From positions 397,262,119-397,326,118 of the forward strand of contig NC_053392.1 in NCBI RefSeq assembly GCF_905171765.1: a DNA stretch of 64,000 bases, read 5' to 3'. Source of the DNA: Bufo bufo (Eukaryota > Chordata > Amphibia > Anura > Bufonidae). The notes under the pieces are model-generated. The model did no database searches, was not told where the DNA came from, and was given only the letters and a program-made list of their open reading frames with translations. Below are positions 1-10,162 of the stretch, piece after piece. A program made the translations under genes and the position numbers. Numbering within the stretch: position 1 is the stretch's first letter; each line of letters begins with the position of its first letter.

Positions 1-677
1 GGAGACTTGCCGGCTTATTTAACGACTATTTATAGAGTCAGTTTTGTGCGTCCCGGCGCCGGAAAGAGCACTTCCGGTCTCCGGAACGCACTGTGGAACG
101 CATCAGAACTTCCGGCCTAGGTCACCTCCGGTGCCGTGGAACGCATCGTGAACCGCAAAGGGCTCGATGCCGGCACCGGAAGAGAGCAGGCAGATGTCAC
201 ACTTTGGAGCAATGGAAGAATTAAGAGGTAGTTGTAATGGGGCGCCCACAATTTTACTCGTTTCCCTAAACACTGCATAGGACCAAAAAAGCTTTCCATA
301 CCATGCCACACACCAGGATAATTAAGAATGGAATAAAGGTGGCAAATAAATTGATGGGGGGCACTGCTGACCCTCAGTGACCACCTCCCTCATATAAAGG
401 GGAAGACATAAAACCACCACTAAACTGGTGATAAGTATAAGTAATAATAAACAATTACAGACCAGACTGCCTCCAAAATCGTAATAATGAATCATTTGGA
501 GGTGCCTGGTCATATTTAAAGATATAGGGAGTCAATTATATTAGCCCCCTAAATAAATGTGGTGCTTTACGCACTGATCGGCACAGTTTGTGTGGGTTGC
601 ATACCACTGATATTAAACAAATTACTTAGAATAGTCAGGACTAAAAAGACAGGAAGGATTTTAAATAAAACATGCAA
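1..677 (+). repeat. Left arm of Penelope-like inverted repeat
   Basis: This is the reverse complement of about 3200-3871 with few differences. It contains the ATTTATTTAGGGGGCTAATA-type block and a small 63-codon frame on the minus strand (322-513), mirrored at 3365-3556 with a Met/Ile difference. That frame has a hydrophobic stretch rich in Leu, Ile and Val. Given how similar the arms are, its survival in both is weak evidence for coding. The arm is cut by the window start. Confidence 0.9.
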
Positions 678-2988
678 AATTGAGTCTCTCATTGAGACCG
701 AGGGGGGACTGGGATTGGAAGCGATAAATCCAAGAGGACTCTTTTTGAAGAATCCTTCTATCCCTGTCCCCCCCCCCCCTCTCAGGGAAAGGGACCACCT
801 CCAAGACCGAAAAACGGACCGAGCTTAGGTCACCCTTATGGCAGCTATTAAAATGATGGGCCACCGGGGTATCCTTTGATTTCTTAATATCATTCAGATG
901 CTCACAAATCCTTCTCCGTAACTCCCTCTTAGTCTTGCCAATGTAGTCGAGTGGACAGCTACATTGGCAAATGTAGACAACGCCTTTGGTCTTACAATTG
1001 GCGAAGTCACGGATGGTGAAAGGTCGTTGGGTCACGGAGCAGATTATTATTTTAGAAGGATTGATGAAATTGCAAGCTTTGCAGGACCCACATTTAAAGA
1101 CCCCAAGGGGCCTACGGTCCAGCCATGTACCCTCTCTTTTGGGGCCTTCATAGTGGCTATGCACTAGCCGATCTCGCAGGCTTCTCCCTTTTCGGTAGGT
1201 AATCTGAGGATAGTTCTTGATTACCTGAGTTAGGTCAGGGTCCATAGTTAAAATTGCCCAGTGCCTTCTGAGTATGGAAACTACCTCTCTGTTCCCAGAA
1301 TCAAAGGTAGAGATCAGACGAATAAGGTTCCCGTCAATATCTCTTTGTCTAGGTATTAGGAGCTCTTCTCTCCTCTTTGACTCTGCGAACTGAAAAGAGT
1401 CCCTAAGAATCTTAGATGGGTACCCTCTCTCACTTAGTCTCTTTCTGAGTTTACCCGACTCTTGATAGAAATTACCTCCCGACGAACAATTCCTGCGAAC
1501 CCGCAGGTATTGTCCCCTAGGGATCCCCTTTTTGACGGCGGTAGGGTGGTGACTCTCCCGATGGAGGATGCTATTGGTGGCTGTGGGCTTCCTAAAAACA
1601 GATGTGTTCAGAGTGTCCTCTGTTTTTGTAACCACTACGTCCAAAAAGGTGATCCGTTCTAGTTGGGTTTCACAGGTAAATCTCAGGCCAACATCATTGA
1701 GATTAAGGCAATCAATAAAACTATGGAAAGCTGCAATAGTCCCCTCCCAGATCAGAAAAACATCGTCGATGTAGCGAGTCCAGAAGGAGATGTTCTCGCT
1801 CCACCACGGATGTTGGTCGGGAAAAATGACGCTGTCCTTCCACCAGCCCAGGAGGAGATTCGCATACGTGGGGGCACAGGAATTCCCCATTGCGGTCCCC
1901 CTGAGCTGGTGGTAGAAGGAGCCATTAAACAGAAAATAATTATGTGTGAGGGTGTATTCCAATAGTTTCAGAATAAAGACATTATGTGCACCGAACTGGG
2001 TTCCTCTTGTATTTAGGAAATAATTAACGGCTTCAATTCCTTTATCATGTGGAATCGAGGTATAAAGCGATTCCACATCGATGCTTGCCAGAATACTGTT
2101 GGGATTCACTGTAAGAGTTTCTATTTTACGAAGGAAGTCTATTGTATCGCGAGTAAAAGATGGTAGACGTAAAACAAAATCACGGAGGACCTTATCAAGG
2201 TAAATTCCGCTGTGATGTGTAAGCGAGTCAATACCCGATACAATGGGACGCCCTTTAAGAGGATGTATCCCCTTATGGATCTTAGGCAAACAATAAAAAG
2301 TAGCTGTTTGTGGGGTTTTTGGGAACAGGAAATCAAACTCAGTCTTACTGATGACACCTTGTTGTAGGCCCTGACTGAGAACTCCGAGGAGGTCTGTACG
2401 GAATGACTCAGTAGGGTCCACAGATATTTTTTTATAGCTGGTTTTATCATTCAGTAGGGACGAGCACATTAGTTGATATTTATGATGGTCCATCAATACC
2501 AAGTTGCCACCCTTGTCAGACTGTTTAATGATCAACTCCTTGTTATTTTCCAGGTTTTTGAGGGCCTGGAACTCTGATACTGAGAGATTGGAGTGAAGGG
2601 GAACATCCTGTAATTTTTCAATGTCTAAGATAACGAGACGCAGGAAAATAGCAATATGTTCCGTGCTGACAGGAGGTGGCAATCTGGTACTTCGCGGTCT
2701 TAGTTCAGTGAAAGGACCTTTTCCTAACACCCTAGTTCCTTCATCCCAAAGCTCCATAAGATTTTGGAGGTCGGGGAAATCCCCTGGGCTGATTCCCAGG
2801 TCCAAACAAGTTTTTTTATTGCAATTCTTGAAGAATTTGTGCCATTTTAATTTCCTAGCAAATAAGTTCAGATCTTTTACCCAGGTAAAAGTGTCATGTT
2901 TCGTTGTCGGTACAAAGGATAGGCCCTTCTGAAGTAGGTTATTCTCCGCCGCAGTCAGGTTATATTTGGACAGATTTATTACCTGCAA
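661..2988 (-). CDS. Penelope-like reverse transcriptase with GIY-YIG endonuclease
   Basis: A 775-codon frame covering the PLE core. The N-terminal part begins with the PLE-typical run NLSKYNLTAAENNLLQKGL. The RT spans about residues 155-480: FYCLPKIHKG near 231, motif A ASIDVESLYTSIP near 301, motif B RGTAMGNSCAPTYANLLLG near 363 and motif C YIDD at 406-409. A cysteine linker CGSCKAC (633-639) precedes a GIY-YIG nuclease, VYIC at 671 and DYIGKTKREL at 681. Such proteins nick target DNA and reverse-transcribe the element RNA in the nucleus. The presumed first codon is TTG, not ATG, and the frame stays open upstream, so the real N-terminus may lie in the neighbouring frame at 2997-3206. No internal stop is seen, so the enzyme may be functional. 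Confidence 0.93.
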   Translation of the reverse strand: MQVINLSKYNLTAAENNLLQKGLSFVPTTKHDTFTWVKDLNLFARKLKWHKFFKNCNKKTCLDLGISPGDFPDLQNLMELWDEGTRVLGKGPFTELRPRSTRLPPPVSTEHIAIFLRLVILDIEKLQDVPLHSNLSVSEFQALKNLENNKELIIKQSDKGGNLVLMDHHKYQLMCSSLLNDKTSYKKISVDPTESFRTDLLGVLSQGLQQGVISKTEFDFLFPKTPQTATFYCLPKIHKGIHPLKGRPIVSGIDSLTHHSGIYLDKVLRDFVLRLPSFTRDTIDFLRKIETLTVNPNSILASIDVESLYTSIPHDKGIEAVNYFLNTRGTQFGAHNVFILKLLEYTLTHNYFLFNGSFYHQLRGTAMGNSCAPTYANLLLGWWKDSVIFPDQHPWWSENISFWTRYIDDVFLIWEGTIAAFHSFIDCLNLNDVGLRFTCETQLERITFLDVVVTKTEDTLNTSVFRKPTATNSILHRESHHPTAVKKGIPRGQYLRVRRNCSSGGNFYQESGKLRKRLSERGYPSKILRDSFQFAESKRREELLIPRQRDIDGNLIRLISTFDSGNREVVSILRRHWAILTMDPDLTQVIKNYPQITYRKGRSLRDRLVHSHYEGPKREGTWLDRRPLGVFKCGSCKACNFINPSKIIICSVTQRPFTIRDFANCKTKGVVYICQCSCPLDYIGKTKRELRRRICEHLNDIKKSKDTPVAHHFNSCHKGDLSSVRFSVLEVVPFPERGGGDRDRRILQKESSWIYRFQSQSPLGLNERLNFACFI

Positions 2989-2996
2989 TTGATCCG

Positions 2997-3206
2997 TTAA
3001 TTGTTTCGACTGCGGTCCCTTAGTTGGTACGAGGCCTGGCCCTTGGCTAAAAAAGAGGAGGAAGATGATGAGGAGGATGCAGGAGGGTTGGGATCTACAA
3101 CAGGGACTGTAGCAGCGGTAATGTTTGGAGGTAAACCTTGATAAGGGGTAAACTGAGAAGGGTTGTCCATTTGTGTACGATTCTGGGGTCCCGGTGCATG
3201 TTGCAT
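2997..3206 (-). CDS. Serine-rich leader ORF of the Penelope-like element
   Basis: A 69-codon frame just upstream of the RT frame, on the same strand but in another phase. It starts with ATG, is rich in Pro, Gln and Asn, has a run of eight Ser (a TCC/TCA/TCT tract near 3060-3085) and ends with LRDRSRNN. Its stop is 9 bases before the first counted RT codon. Because the RT frame has no nearby ATG, the simplest reading is that this is the N-terminus of the same protein, separated by a frameshift. It could also be a separate leader peptide. No domain is recognised. Confidence 0.5.
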   Translation of the reverse strand: MQHAPGPQNRTQMDNPSQFTPYQGLPPNITAATVPVVDPNPPASSSSSSSSFLAKGQASYQLRDRSRNN

Positions 3207-3871
3207 GTTTTATTTAAAATCCTTCCTGTCTTTTTAGTCCTGACTATTCTAAGTAATTTGTTTATTATCAGTGGTATGCAACCCACACAAACTGTGCCGA
3301 TCAGTGCGTAAAGCACCACATTTATTTAGGGGGCTAATATAATTGACTCCCTATATCTTTAAATATGACCAGGCACCTCCAAATGATTCATTATTACGAT
3401 TTTGGAGGCAGTCTGGTCTGTAATTGTTTATTATTACTTATACTTATCACCAGTTTAGTGGTGGTTTTATGTCTTCCCCTTTATATCAGGGAGGTGGTCA
3501 CTGAGGGTCAGCAGTGCCCCCCATCAATTTATTTGCCACCTTTATTCCATTCTTAATTATCCTGGTGTGTGGCATGGTATGGAAAGCTTTTTTGGTCCTA
3601 TGCAGTGTTTAGGGAAACAAGTAAAATTGTGGGCGCCCCATTACAACTACCTCTTAATTCTTCCATTGCTCCATAAGTGTGACATCTGCCTGCTCTCTTC
3701 CGGTGCCGGCATTGAGCCCTTTGCGGTTCACGATGCGTTCCACGGCACCGGAGGTGACCTAGGCCGGAAGTTCTGATTCGTTCCGGAGACCGGAAGTGCT
3801 CTTTCCGGCGCCGGGACGCACAAAACTGACTCTATAAATAGTCGTTAAATAAGCCGGCAAGTCTCCTGGAC
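3200..3871 (-). repeat. Right arm of Penelope-like inverted repeat
   Basis: Inverted partner of 1-677, on the 5' side of the RT frame. After its end the sequence runs into a G-tract (about 3892-3907) and a non-coding stretch leading to the hammerhead motif. The mirror of that stretch is not in the window. Confidence 0.9.
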
Positions 3872-4760
3872 CTCTGAGCATACCAGCGAAAGGGGGGGGG
3901 GGGGGGGCATCGTTGCTAGCATCATAGTCATGTAAGTCTTTCCCTGTGTTGGGAATTTGATTCTGCAATTTTCCAGTGACAGCTGGGACCATTGTCATTA
4001 TCTTTGATTGAACTTGTCTTTATATCTTTACACACACCTCTTTAGGTATCTTGTGATGGGGTTTATCTTGCTATTTGGCAACCTATGAATTCCCACCTCC
4101 CTGTTTTTTGAAGCATCTCTAGCTAAGTATTGTCTCAGTTATATTATTATCTTTTGGTCTCAGGTTTTTGTTTGTATCATTCCTGGACTATGTCCATGTA
4201 CCTATCTACCTCCTGATGAACCTGCTTCGTTTCAGGTGAAACGCGTCGAGGTTCATGTACTAGGATGGGAATATGAAAATGTACATTTTGTTATTTTGAG
4301 AGGATTGGGGTTTATCCTACAACCGGGACCCCCCTTCACTCTCTTCCTATCGTCAATAATCCTGCTCTATACCTTGAGTGGGCAGGTGGCTATTCCATAC
4401 CTTTGGAACACCTTCCACTTTCGGTACTGTGGGCTTTGTCTTAACCGTTATTGTGTATCCAATATATTTTTTTTCCCTGGCTAGGGTTGATCTAGGGATT
4501 TGTTAGCCTTAGGTTCGGGGACAGGGAACTCCCACCATCAGGGAGCGACCCTGGGCTGAGCAGCTGATAGGGCCTTTAGGGTAAGCATTTGTCTGCCCTG
4601 CCCTATTTTAGACTATCTTTGCGTCACCAGTAAATGTTGAGGGGTTGCTACTCCCCCATCAAAAGTAACTTATATATAAATTCTTTTGAATTGTAGCTTT
4701 GTTTGTTGGTATATACATACCTATACCCGCATGTTGATCAATAAAGGTAATTTTTAAAAG
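3872..4760 (+). other. Outer part of Penelope-like terminal repeat
   Basis: Non-coding. It holds a 17-nt G-tract near 3892-3907, the hammerhead at 4208-4252 and an AT-rich end with AATAAA near 4739-4744. No credible reading frame: the 82-codon frame at 4236-4484 begins inside the ribozyme and resembles nothing. Confidence 0.55.
4208..4252 (+). ncRNA. Hammerhead ribozyme, type I, short stem III (complete core)
   Basis: Every core element can be read. Stem I 5' is ACCTC (4208-4212), then CTGATGA (4213-4219). Stem II is ACCTG/CAGGT (4220-4224 with 4233-4237) closing an 8-nt loop. Then come GAAA (4238-4241), the tiny CGCG stem III, GTC with predicted cleavage after C4247, and stem I 3' GAGGT (4248-4252), which pairs fully with 4208-4212. 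Hammerheads with this minimal stem III are known from Penelope-like elements and related retroelements. The short stem III suggests cleavage may work best as a dimer or on tandem RNA. The motif is on the strand opposite the RT frame because it lies in the inverted 5' arm. Confidence 0.88.
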
Positions 4761-4847
4761 TCACTAACTTGAAAAATGAGTATAGAATCATTGTAAACAT
4801 AATGGGGGGAATTTGTCTCCCCCTTATGCCTCTTTTTGGCATTAAAA

Positions 4848-4852
<5 letters not shown>

Positions 4853-4884
<32 letters not shown>
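4853..4884. repeat. (AT)n microsatellite
   Basis: About 16 AT dinucleotides in a row. The surrounding 4760-5312 is AT-rich and otherwise featureless. Confidence 0.95.
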
Positions 4885-4887
<3 letters not shown>

Positions 4888-5315
4888 CAGTGGATCTGAA
4901 CATATACTGGATGTATACCGGTACTTATTATATACAGGTTTGTTAAAAGGAACCAAATAACAGAGCTACTCTATGCACAAAAAACATACTTCTACATTGC
5001 TTTTTTGTAGTGTACAGTACCCCAGTTCTTTAGTCCCTAAAGAAAAGATGAGGCTCACAACATCAAAGCAATCCCCCCCCCCTTCCTCCCCAGAAATCAG
5101 TTTTTTGATGGACAATAAACTTTCAATATTTTTATGATTACTTTGTGAGGTTGTGAGAAGCAGAATAAAAATCTGACTGCATTTTAGAGATTTATTTCTA
5201 AGAAGCATAGAAGAATACAGTATATTTCTCAAAGTATGTGGACACCCCTCCTGATTTATTGTATTCAGCTTCATGAAATGAGTTTTCTTCGCTGAGCAGC
5301 TGGAAATAAGCCTAA

Positions 5316-5859
5316 GGGTACTTTCACAATTGTGGCAAAGTAATCCGGCAAGCAGTTCAGTCGCCGGAACTGCCTGCCAGATCAGGCAATCTGCATGCAG
5401 CCAGACAGCATTTGTAGACTGATCCGGATGCGGGTCCATCTCACAAATGCATTGCAAGAATGGATCCGTCTGTCCATTTGTCATACAGACAAACGCATCT
5501 GTTTCTATTTTTTTTCACATTTTTAAAGGTCTGCGCATGCGCAGACCGGAAGGACGGGTCCGGCATTCCTGTATTTTGAATGCCGGATCCGGCACTAATA
5601 CATTCCTATGGAAAAAAGGATTCAGTATTCAGGCAAGTGTTCAGTTTTTTTGGACAGAGATAAAACCATAGCATGCTGCGGTATTATCTCCATCCTGATC
5701 AGTCAAAAAGACTGAACTTTAAGACATCCTGATGAATCCTGGACGGATTGCTCTCCATTCAGAATGCATGGAGATAAAACTGATCAGTTCTTTTCCGGTA
5801 TAGAGCCCCTAGGACGGACCTCTATGCCGGAAATGAATAACGCTAGTGTGAAAGTACCC
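5316..5859. mobile_element. Harbinger-like MITE, TAA target duplication
   Basis: Terminal inverted repeats GGGTACTTTCACA and TGTGAAAGTACCC are flanked on both sides by TAA (5313-5315 and 5860-5862). The interior is non-coding and full of GGATCC/CCGGATC blocks. The 3-bp TWA duplication and GG-start termini fit the PIF/Harbinger superfamily (assignment from target-site rule, inferred). It belongs to the same family as 13660-14175, 20660-21419, 44058-50416 and 55670-56286. Confidence 0.8.
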
Positions 5860-5862
5860 TAA

Positions 5863-6541
5863 GATCACCATGTGCAATACCAAGCATTTAAAGTAGGGTA
5901 AAATACACCACTATTAGACTCTGGAGCAGTGGAAACTCTGGAGTTTTGAATCATGTTTCGTGATCTGGCAGTCTGGTGGACAAATCTGGAGTAGTTGCCT
6001 GGAGAATGCTACCGACTAGAACTCATAGTGCCTAATATTTAGTGGAGAAGGGATAATGGTACAGGGAATGTATTTTAGGGTTTGGACTAGACCCCTCATT
6101 TCCAGTGAAGATTAATGCAACAGCATGCAAAGATATTTTAGACATTCGTATGCTTCCAACTTTGGGATGAATTGGAAGACCTACTCCAAAATCTTCTGAA
6201 AAGGTTTCCCAGTGGAGGCTGTTTTAGCTGCAAAAGGCGCCAAACTCTATTACCCATGGTTTTGAAATGGGATGTCCAAGACACTCATATAGGTGTAATG
6301 GTTAGATGTACAGTTTAGCCGTAAAGTGTGTATCTATAAATAAATAAGAAATTAAAAACTATAACATGTCTGAAAAAGATAAGAAATATTATGTAATAAG
6401 GCAAAGCATGGATACATAAAATACAGAAAACATAATAGTTGTAAAAGCATCTGTAATTTTAGATGCTTTCTGTATATAATTTTGAAATATACAGTTGAAA
6501 TGAAAAGTCCTCACACTCAATTTATGTAGTATTTTTTACAG
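5863..6541. other. Intron, no recognised element
   Basis: AT-rich sequence between the MITE and the UST exon, ending in a T-rich tract and CAG acceptor at 6539-6541. I see no open frame or repeat in it. Confidence 0.5.
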
Positions 6542-6695
6542 ATTTGGCACAGAACAGCCAGTGTATATCAACATAATTAGAGACCCGATCAATAGATTTC
6601 TCTCTAATTACTTTTTTCGTCGATTTGGAGACTGGAGAGGAGAGCAGAATCACATGATCCGTACCCCGGGAATGAAAGAAGAGGAAAGGTACTTG
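6542..6695 (+). CDS. UST: Internal exon of uronyl 2-O-sulfotransferase
   Basis: UST is a Golgi type II membrane enzyme that moves sulfate from PAPS to the 2-O position of uronic acids in dermatan/chondroitin sulfate. The 154-base exon has a T-rich acceptor ending in CAG at 6541 and a perfect GTAAGT donor at 6696. The first base completes a split codon; 51 codons follow, ending in ERYL in phase 0. The peptide holds YINIIRDPINRFLSNYFFRR (the 3'-phosphate-binding RDP-R-S region of sulfotransferases) and then GDWRGEQNHMIRTP, which I recognise as UST rather than the paralogue HS2ST1. No other UST exon was found, so the upstream intron exceeds 6.5 kb and the downstream one 57 kb. This is the only host coding sequence I can support. 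Confidence 0.88.
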
Positions 6696-7539
6696 GTAAG
6701 TCTTGCATATACTTTACATACATTATATAACTGCATATTTGAAAGCAGAATAAGCAGAAACTATCTTCGGAGGTTAAAGGGAATTTGTGGATTGGATGGC
6801 TCACTCCTCCTCTCAGTCCCAGCAGGCTGATGTGGAGGTGACTTCAGCTTCAGTAGGTGACACCATGCCATGGAGCCAGGGGTCATAGCATTCCCCCTGC
6901 TCCTCCTCCTTACAGCCGCAAAGAAGGCTTTTAGTGGAGTCCTCTCAGTCTTCACTGCCATTTCCTAGCAGGGCACCTTCCCTTTTCCTAAGAAGTGGCA
7001 AGAAAATCACACCACCCCTATGGCAGATAGTCAAGAGAGTCTCCCTGTTGACGACTTGTGAGAGCCCTTACTGTTTGGGCTGCCATGAAGAGGAGGTTGG
7101 GGAGTAGGTTGGTGACCCTATGCATACCTGTGTTGATGGTGGTGGTAATAGTGGCACCTGTAGCCATGGCATTGGTGTTGGGGGCAGCGACAGTGGCATT
7201 CGGGGAAAACTTATAGCCGAGGAGGGGGGCCCAGGAGCCCATCATGAGCTCTCACAGTCTGATAAAAGCGACATAGAGGGTAAAGACTCTGAGCTCCCAG
7301 GTGCTGTCCAGCACACAATTGTCATCAATCAGGGTGCTGAGGAGGAGGCAACGTCAGTGGAGAAGGGCAGTGGTGGCAGAAGCATTAAAGAGTAGAGGCA
7401 ATGTACCTCTCAAAGAACAGCCAAGACTACGTCGGCTTCGGGATCTGGTGATGCCGCTGATGCTGTGGGTGTGTTAGGCTCAAAAGGTTCCAGAGCTAAG
7501 CCCAGCTTGGCTGCCTGTAGCACTGTGTGAGCAACTCCC

Positions 7540-9281
7540 GTATGGCGCTTTTTCTCCACAAGGCGAGCACACAAGACCACAGAGGTGTGTAAGATCTGCA
7601 GGATTAAAATAAGCCATCGCTATTCAAAAACAATTATAGGTACCAGAGGTCTATTGCAGCACAGCAGGCGGCATCACCGGATCCTTTTTATAAAATACAA
7701 CTGGGCCAGCATTCCCAATGAGAACAAGTTTGTCCTTCACCTGGTCCCCTTTGTGGCAGCAAACCTGCATCCTCACGCTATACAGAGTCTTTGGCATCAT
7801 CATAACCTTCTCCTGCTAAGACTCCTCCTTTTACTTGGCTCCAATGTGAGACCTCTAGAACGGAACATTTGGCCATGATAAAACTTTTTTCCACCAGCAA
7901 TTGAACCCCCACCTGGCCATGTTGCTGGCAGTGCAGTCACTGTAGTACTATTGTACTAGAGCCTTGCACTTTCATGTGGCAGAGAATGAGGGCCACACCT
8001 TGTGATTCTCAAGGTGCTCTCCACGGTGAGCACATGGAGCAGCTGTTATGGGCAGGGACATTACATGCCTTTCACGGCCCACTGGGTCAATGTTTTTTGT
8101 GGCAGTGGAGAGGCAGCACCATGGCCAGGTCCTTTTGACCCCTTCCCACCATATCATGGAGCTGGCTCTGACTGCAGACACTTACCTACCTCCACCTCCT
8201 CCATGGATACGATCTTGTCCCGAACAGCAACAGGGCACATAGTCACTCACACTACCCATCCTTCCAATCACATGTGTCAAGTCAAGCGTTGCCATGCCAT
8301 TTTGGAGCTAATAGGGAGAGAGAGTAGCCACACCAGTGAGCAGTTGCTCAAGTACATCAAGCAGCAAACATCTCACTGGCTGTTACCTCTCCAACTGGGC
8401 AAAGTGGTCAGCGATAATGTGCAGAACATCCTGGCCGCCCTGAACCTGGAGGAAATGCTTCCTTCATGGCCTTTTTTAAAAAATGCATTGGCTTGCGCAA
8501 GGTTCTCGCAATGTCCAGGAGACTGTCCCTCTTTTCAGTGTGAGGAATAGTTTCCTGGACTTGCAGCGTGTTACTACTCTTAATCTATGATGTTCCAACT
8601 TGCTATAATTCAACATTGCACATGCTCGAGTGTCTATACAAGCAGCGGAACGCCGTGAACGATTTGGTCATGCACCAGACCTCCTCAGCAGGGTGCATGT
8701 GTTTCCAGGTCGGGCAGTGGCAGCTCATGCTGTTCATGCTTCAGTTGTCCCTCATCCCCCTCATGTATTTTTGAAGAGACACTGCACTCATGCAACAGTT
8801 AGCCCTGTTGCTTTTGGGGACCCACAATGAGAAACTTCCATGCTGAAGGAGGTGCTGTCACTTGATGAGGAGTCTGAGGAGAAAGAGGATGATGTCTATG
8901 ACGGGAACAACGGCCATGACACCCAATCGTCTCAGTGGGGGGCAGAGGTGGAAAGAACTGGCTCCTTGGGCACGCTGGCCAGAATAGTGACCTGTAGACT
9001 CGCTTGCTTAAGCAGCGACAGGTAGTGACATCAAGGAGTCTGATGATTACTGGATATCCATGCTTTTAGACCCTCGCTACCAAGGCAAAATGGTGGAATG
9101 TTTTACCCTGGCAGAAAGTCGGGACAAATTACATTACTACCAGGAAACACTATGTACGCAGCTTGCTGCCGCTTACGGCGAGAAGGCGTCAGCCGCTATC
9201 ATGTCTGAAAGAGAGGGCCCCTCTGCCCCGCAGAGTCTCCCCCCTCCTACCACCACGAGCAGCAGAAGCCGCAGCAACTAA
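7540..9281 (+). pseudogene. Decayed hAT-family transposase with BED zinc finger
   Basis: Fragments in shifting frames follow hAT transposase order. At about 7585-7700 there is a BED-type finger, CKICRIKIS followed by GTRGLLQHSRRHH. At about 8340-8500 comes a middle region (SDNVQNILAALNLEEMLPSW, then LKNALACARFSQCPGDC). At 8581-8660 the hAT hallmark appears as DVPTCYNSTLHMLECL, where intact proteins have DVxTRWNSTxxML. At 9060-9100 LLDPRYQGKMVE is seen. The C-terminal dimerisation region is missing or unrecognisable. Several frameshifts and stops make it non-functional. In intact elements this enzyme cuts at 8-bp-duplicating sites. The element start may be as far left as 6790, but no terminal repeat was identified. 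Confidence 0.72.
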
Positions 9282-9469
9282 TTCAGTCTCCTCAACATAA
9301 TGGAGCAGTTTTTCCAGGCCTCCAAGGTAATCTTGGAGAGGGTTTTCTGCGCCCCTGGGAACGTGGGGACATCCCCAGACGTACCAAGTTGCCAGTGTCC
9401 AAAACACCACTTTTGTCTAAATGAACCAAGCCTGGATTCCGGAGGATTTTCACACTCTTCCAGCTGATT

Positions 9470-10140
9470 CCGATGTGTAGTCCTCGCCTATCTCGCCTTG
9501 CTGGCGGTGCGCCATCTTGCCACTGTTGCTGTCTATTTGCTGTCTTTCTGCCTATTATCACATTTTGTACAGCTGCTGCTACTGTGGCCTGCATCAGGCT
9601 ATTAATGCTTCTTAACCTGTAGGTTTACGTGTACTCACTTTCCACGTGACTGAAATGTAAAAAAAATTGGGGGCGTTAACACAGTTGAAATTTAAATGTG
9701 GGGGGGGGATTTCTTCAAAGCGCAGTATAAATGTACGTGATCACTGTATCAACAGCAACATTTTCTCACAGTCCAGGCAAAGCTGGAGCCCACAATGCAT
9801 TATTCCACTGGCACTAATGCCTGAGGGTCCGTTTCCAGGTATTCACACGCTTGAAATTTAGAATTTTTTTTGGAGGGGGTGTTTAAGGTGCAGCATAAAT
9901 GTACTTGATTGCTGCATCAATACAGAAATCTTCTCACAGTCCATGCAGGCTGAAATGCGATCAATAGACCTCTCCTTGATGCTGGTGCTCCATTTTGCCA
10001 CTCTTGCTGGCTGCCTACCATCACGTTGTTTAAAGCTGCTGCATGCTGCGGCCTGCATCAAGCCACTTGCCAACCATCACATTCTGTACAGCTGCTGCGG
10101 TCTGCATCATGCTACTTGCCACCCATCACATTTCCTGAAA
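9470..10140. repeat. Diverged tandem duplication downstream of hAT remnant
   Basis: Two blocks repeat the same order: a GCCATCTTGCCACT/CATTTTGCCACTCT segment, then CACATTTTGTACAGCTGCTG, then GCAGYATAAATGTACKTGAT and TTCTCACAGTCCA. They start near 9480 and 9960, with the TATAAATGTAC blocks near 9725 and 9893. It is non-coding and probably the 3' flank of the hAT element. Confidence 0.5.
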
Positions 10141-10162
10141 CCACTTTTTATATATATATGCA

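Larger units (their letters stand above)
1..4760 (-). mobile_element. Penelope-like retroelement with inverted terminal repeats (left end outside window)
   Basis: A minus-strand RT/endonuclease frame (661-2988) lies between two inverted copies of one non-coding segment, about 1-677 and 3200-3871. Outside the right copy the element appears to continue to about 4760, through a hammerhead ribozyme motif (4208-4252) and an AT-rich end. The mirror of that outer part must lie left of position 1. Penelope-like elements are known to carry LTR-like repeats in direct or inverted arrangement and hammerhead motifs. The arms match closely apart from small indels (for example about 18 bp extra near 88-108 in the left arm) and the frame is open, so the copy looks fairly young. 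The right boundary near 4760 is inferred from the end of the AT-rich tail and is not proven by a target duplication. Confidence 0.85.

Noticed and set aside
4236..4484. 82-codon frame with hydrophobic segments
   Set aside because: Starts inside the hammerhead core and lies in the non-coding end of the Penelope-like element.
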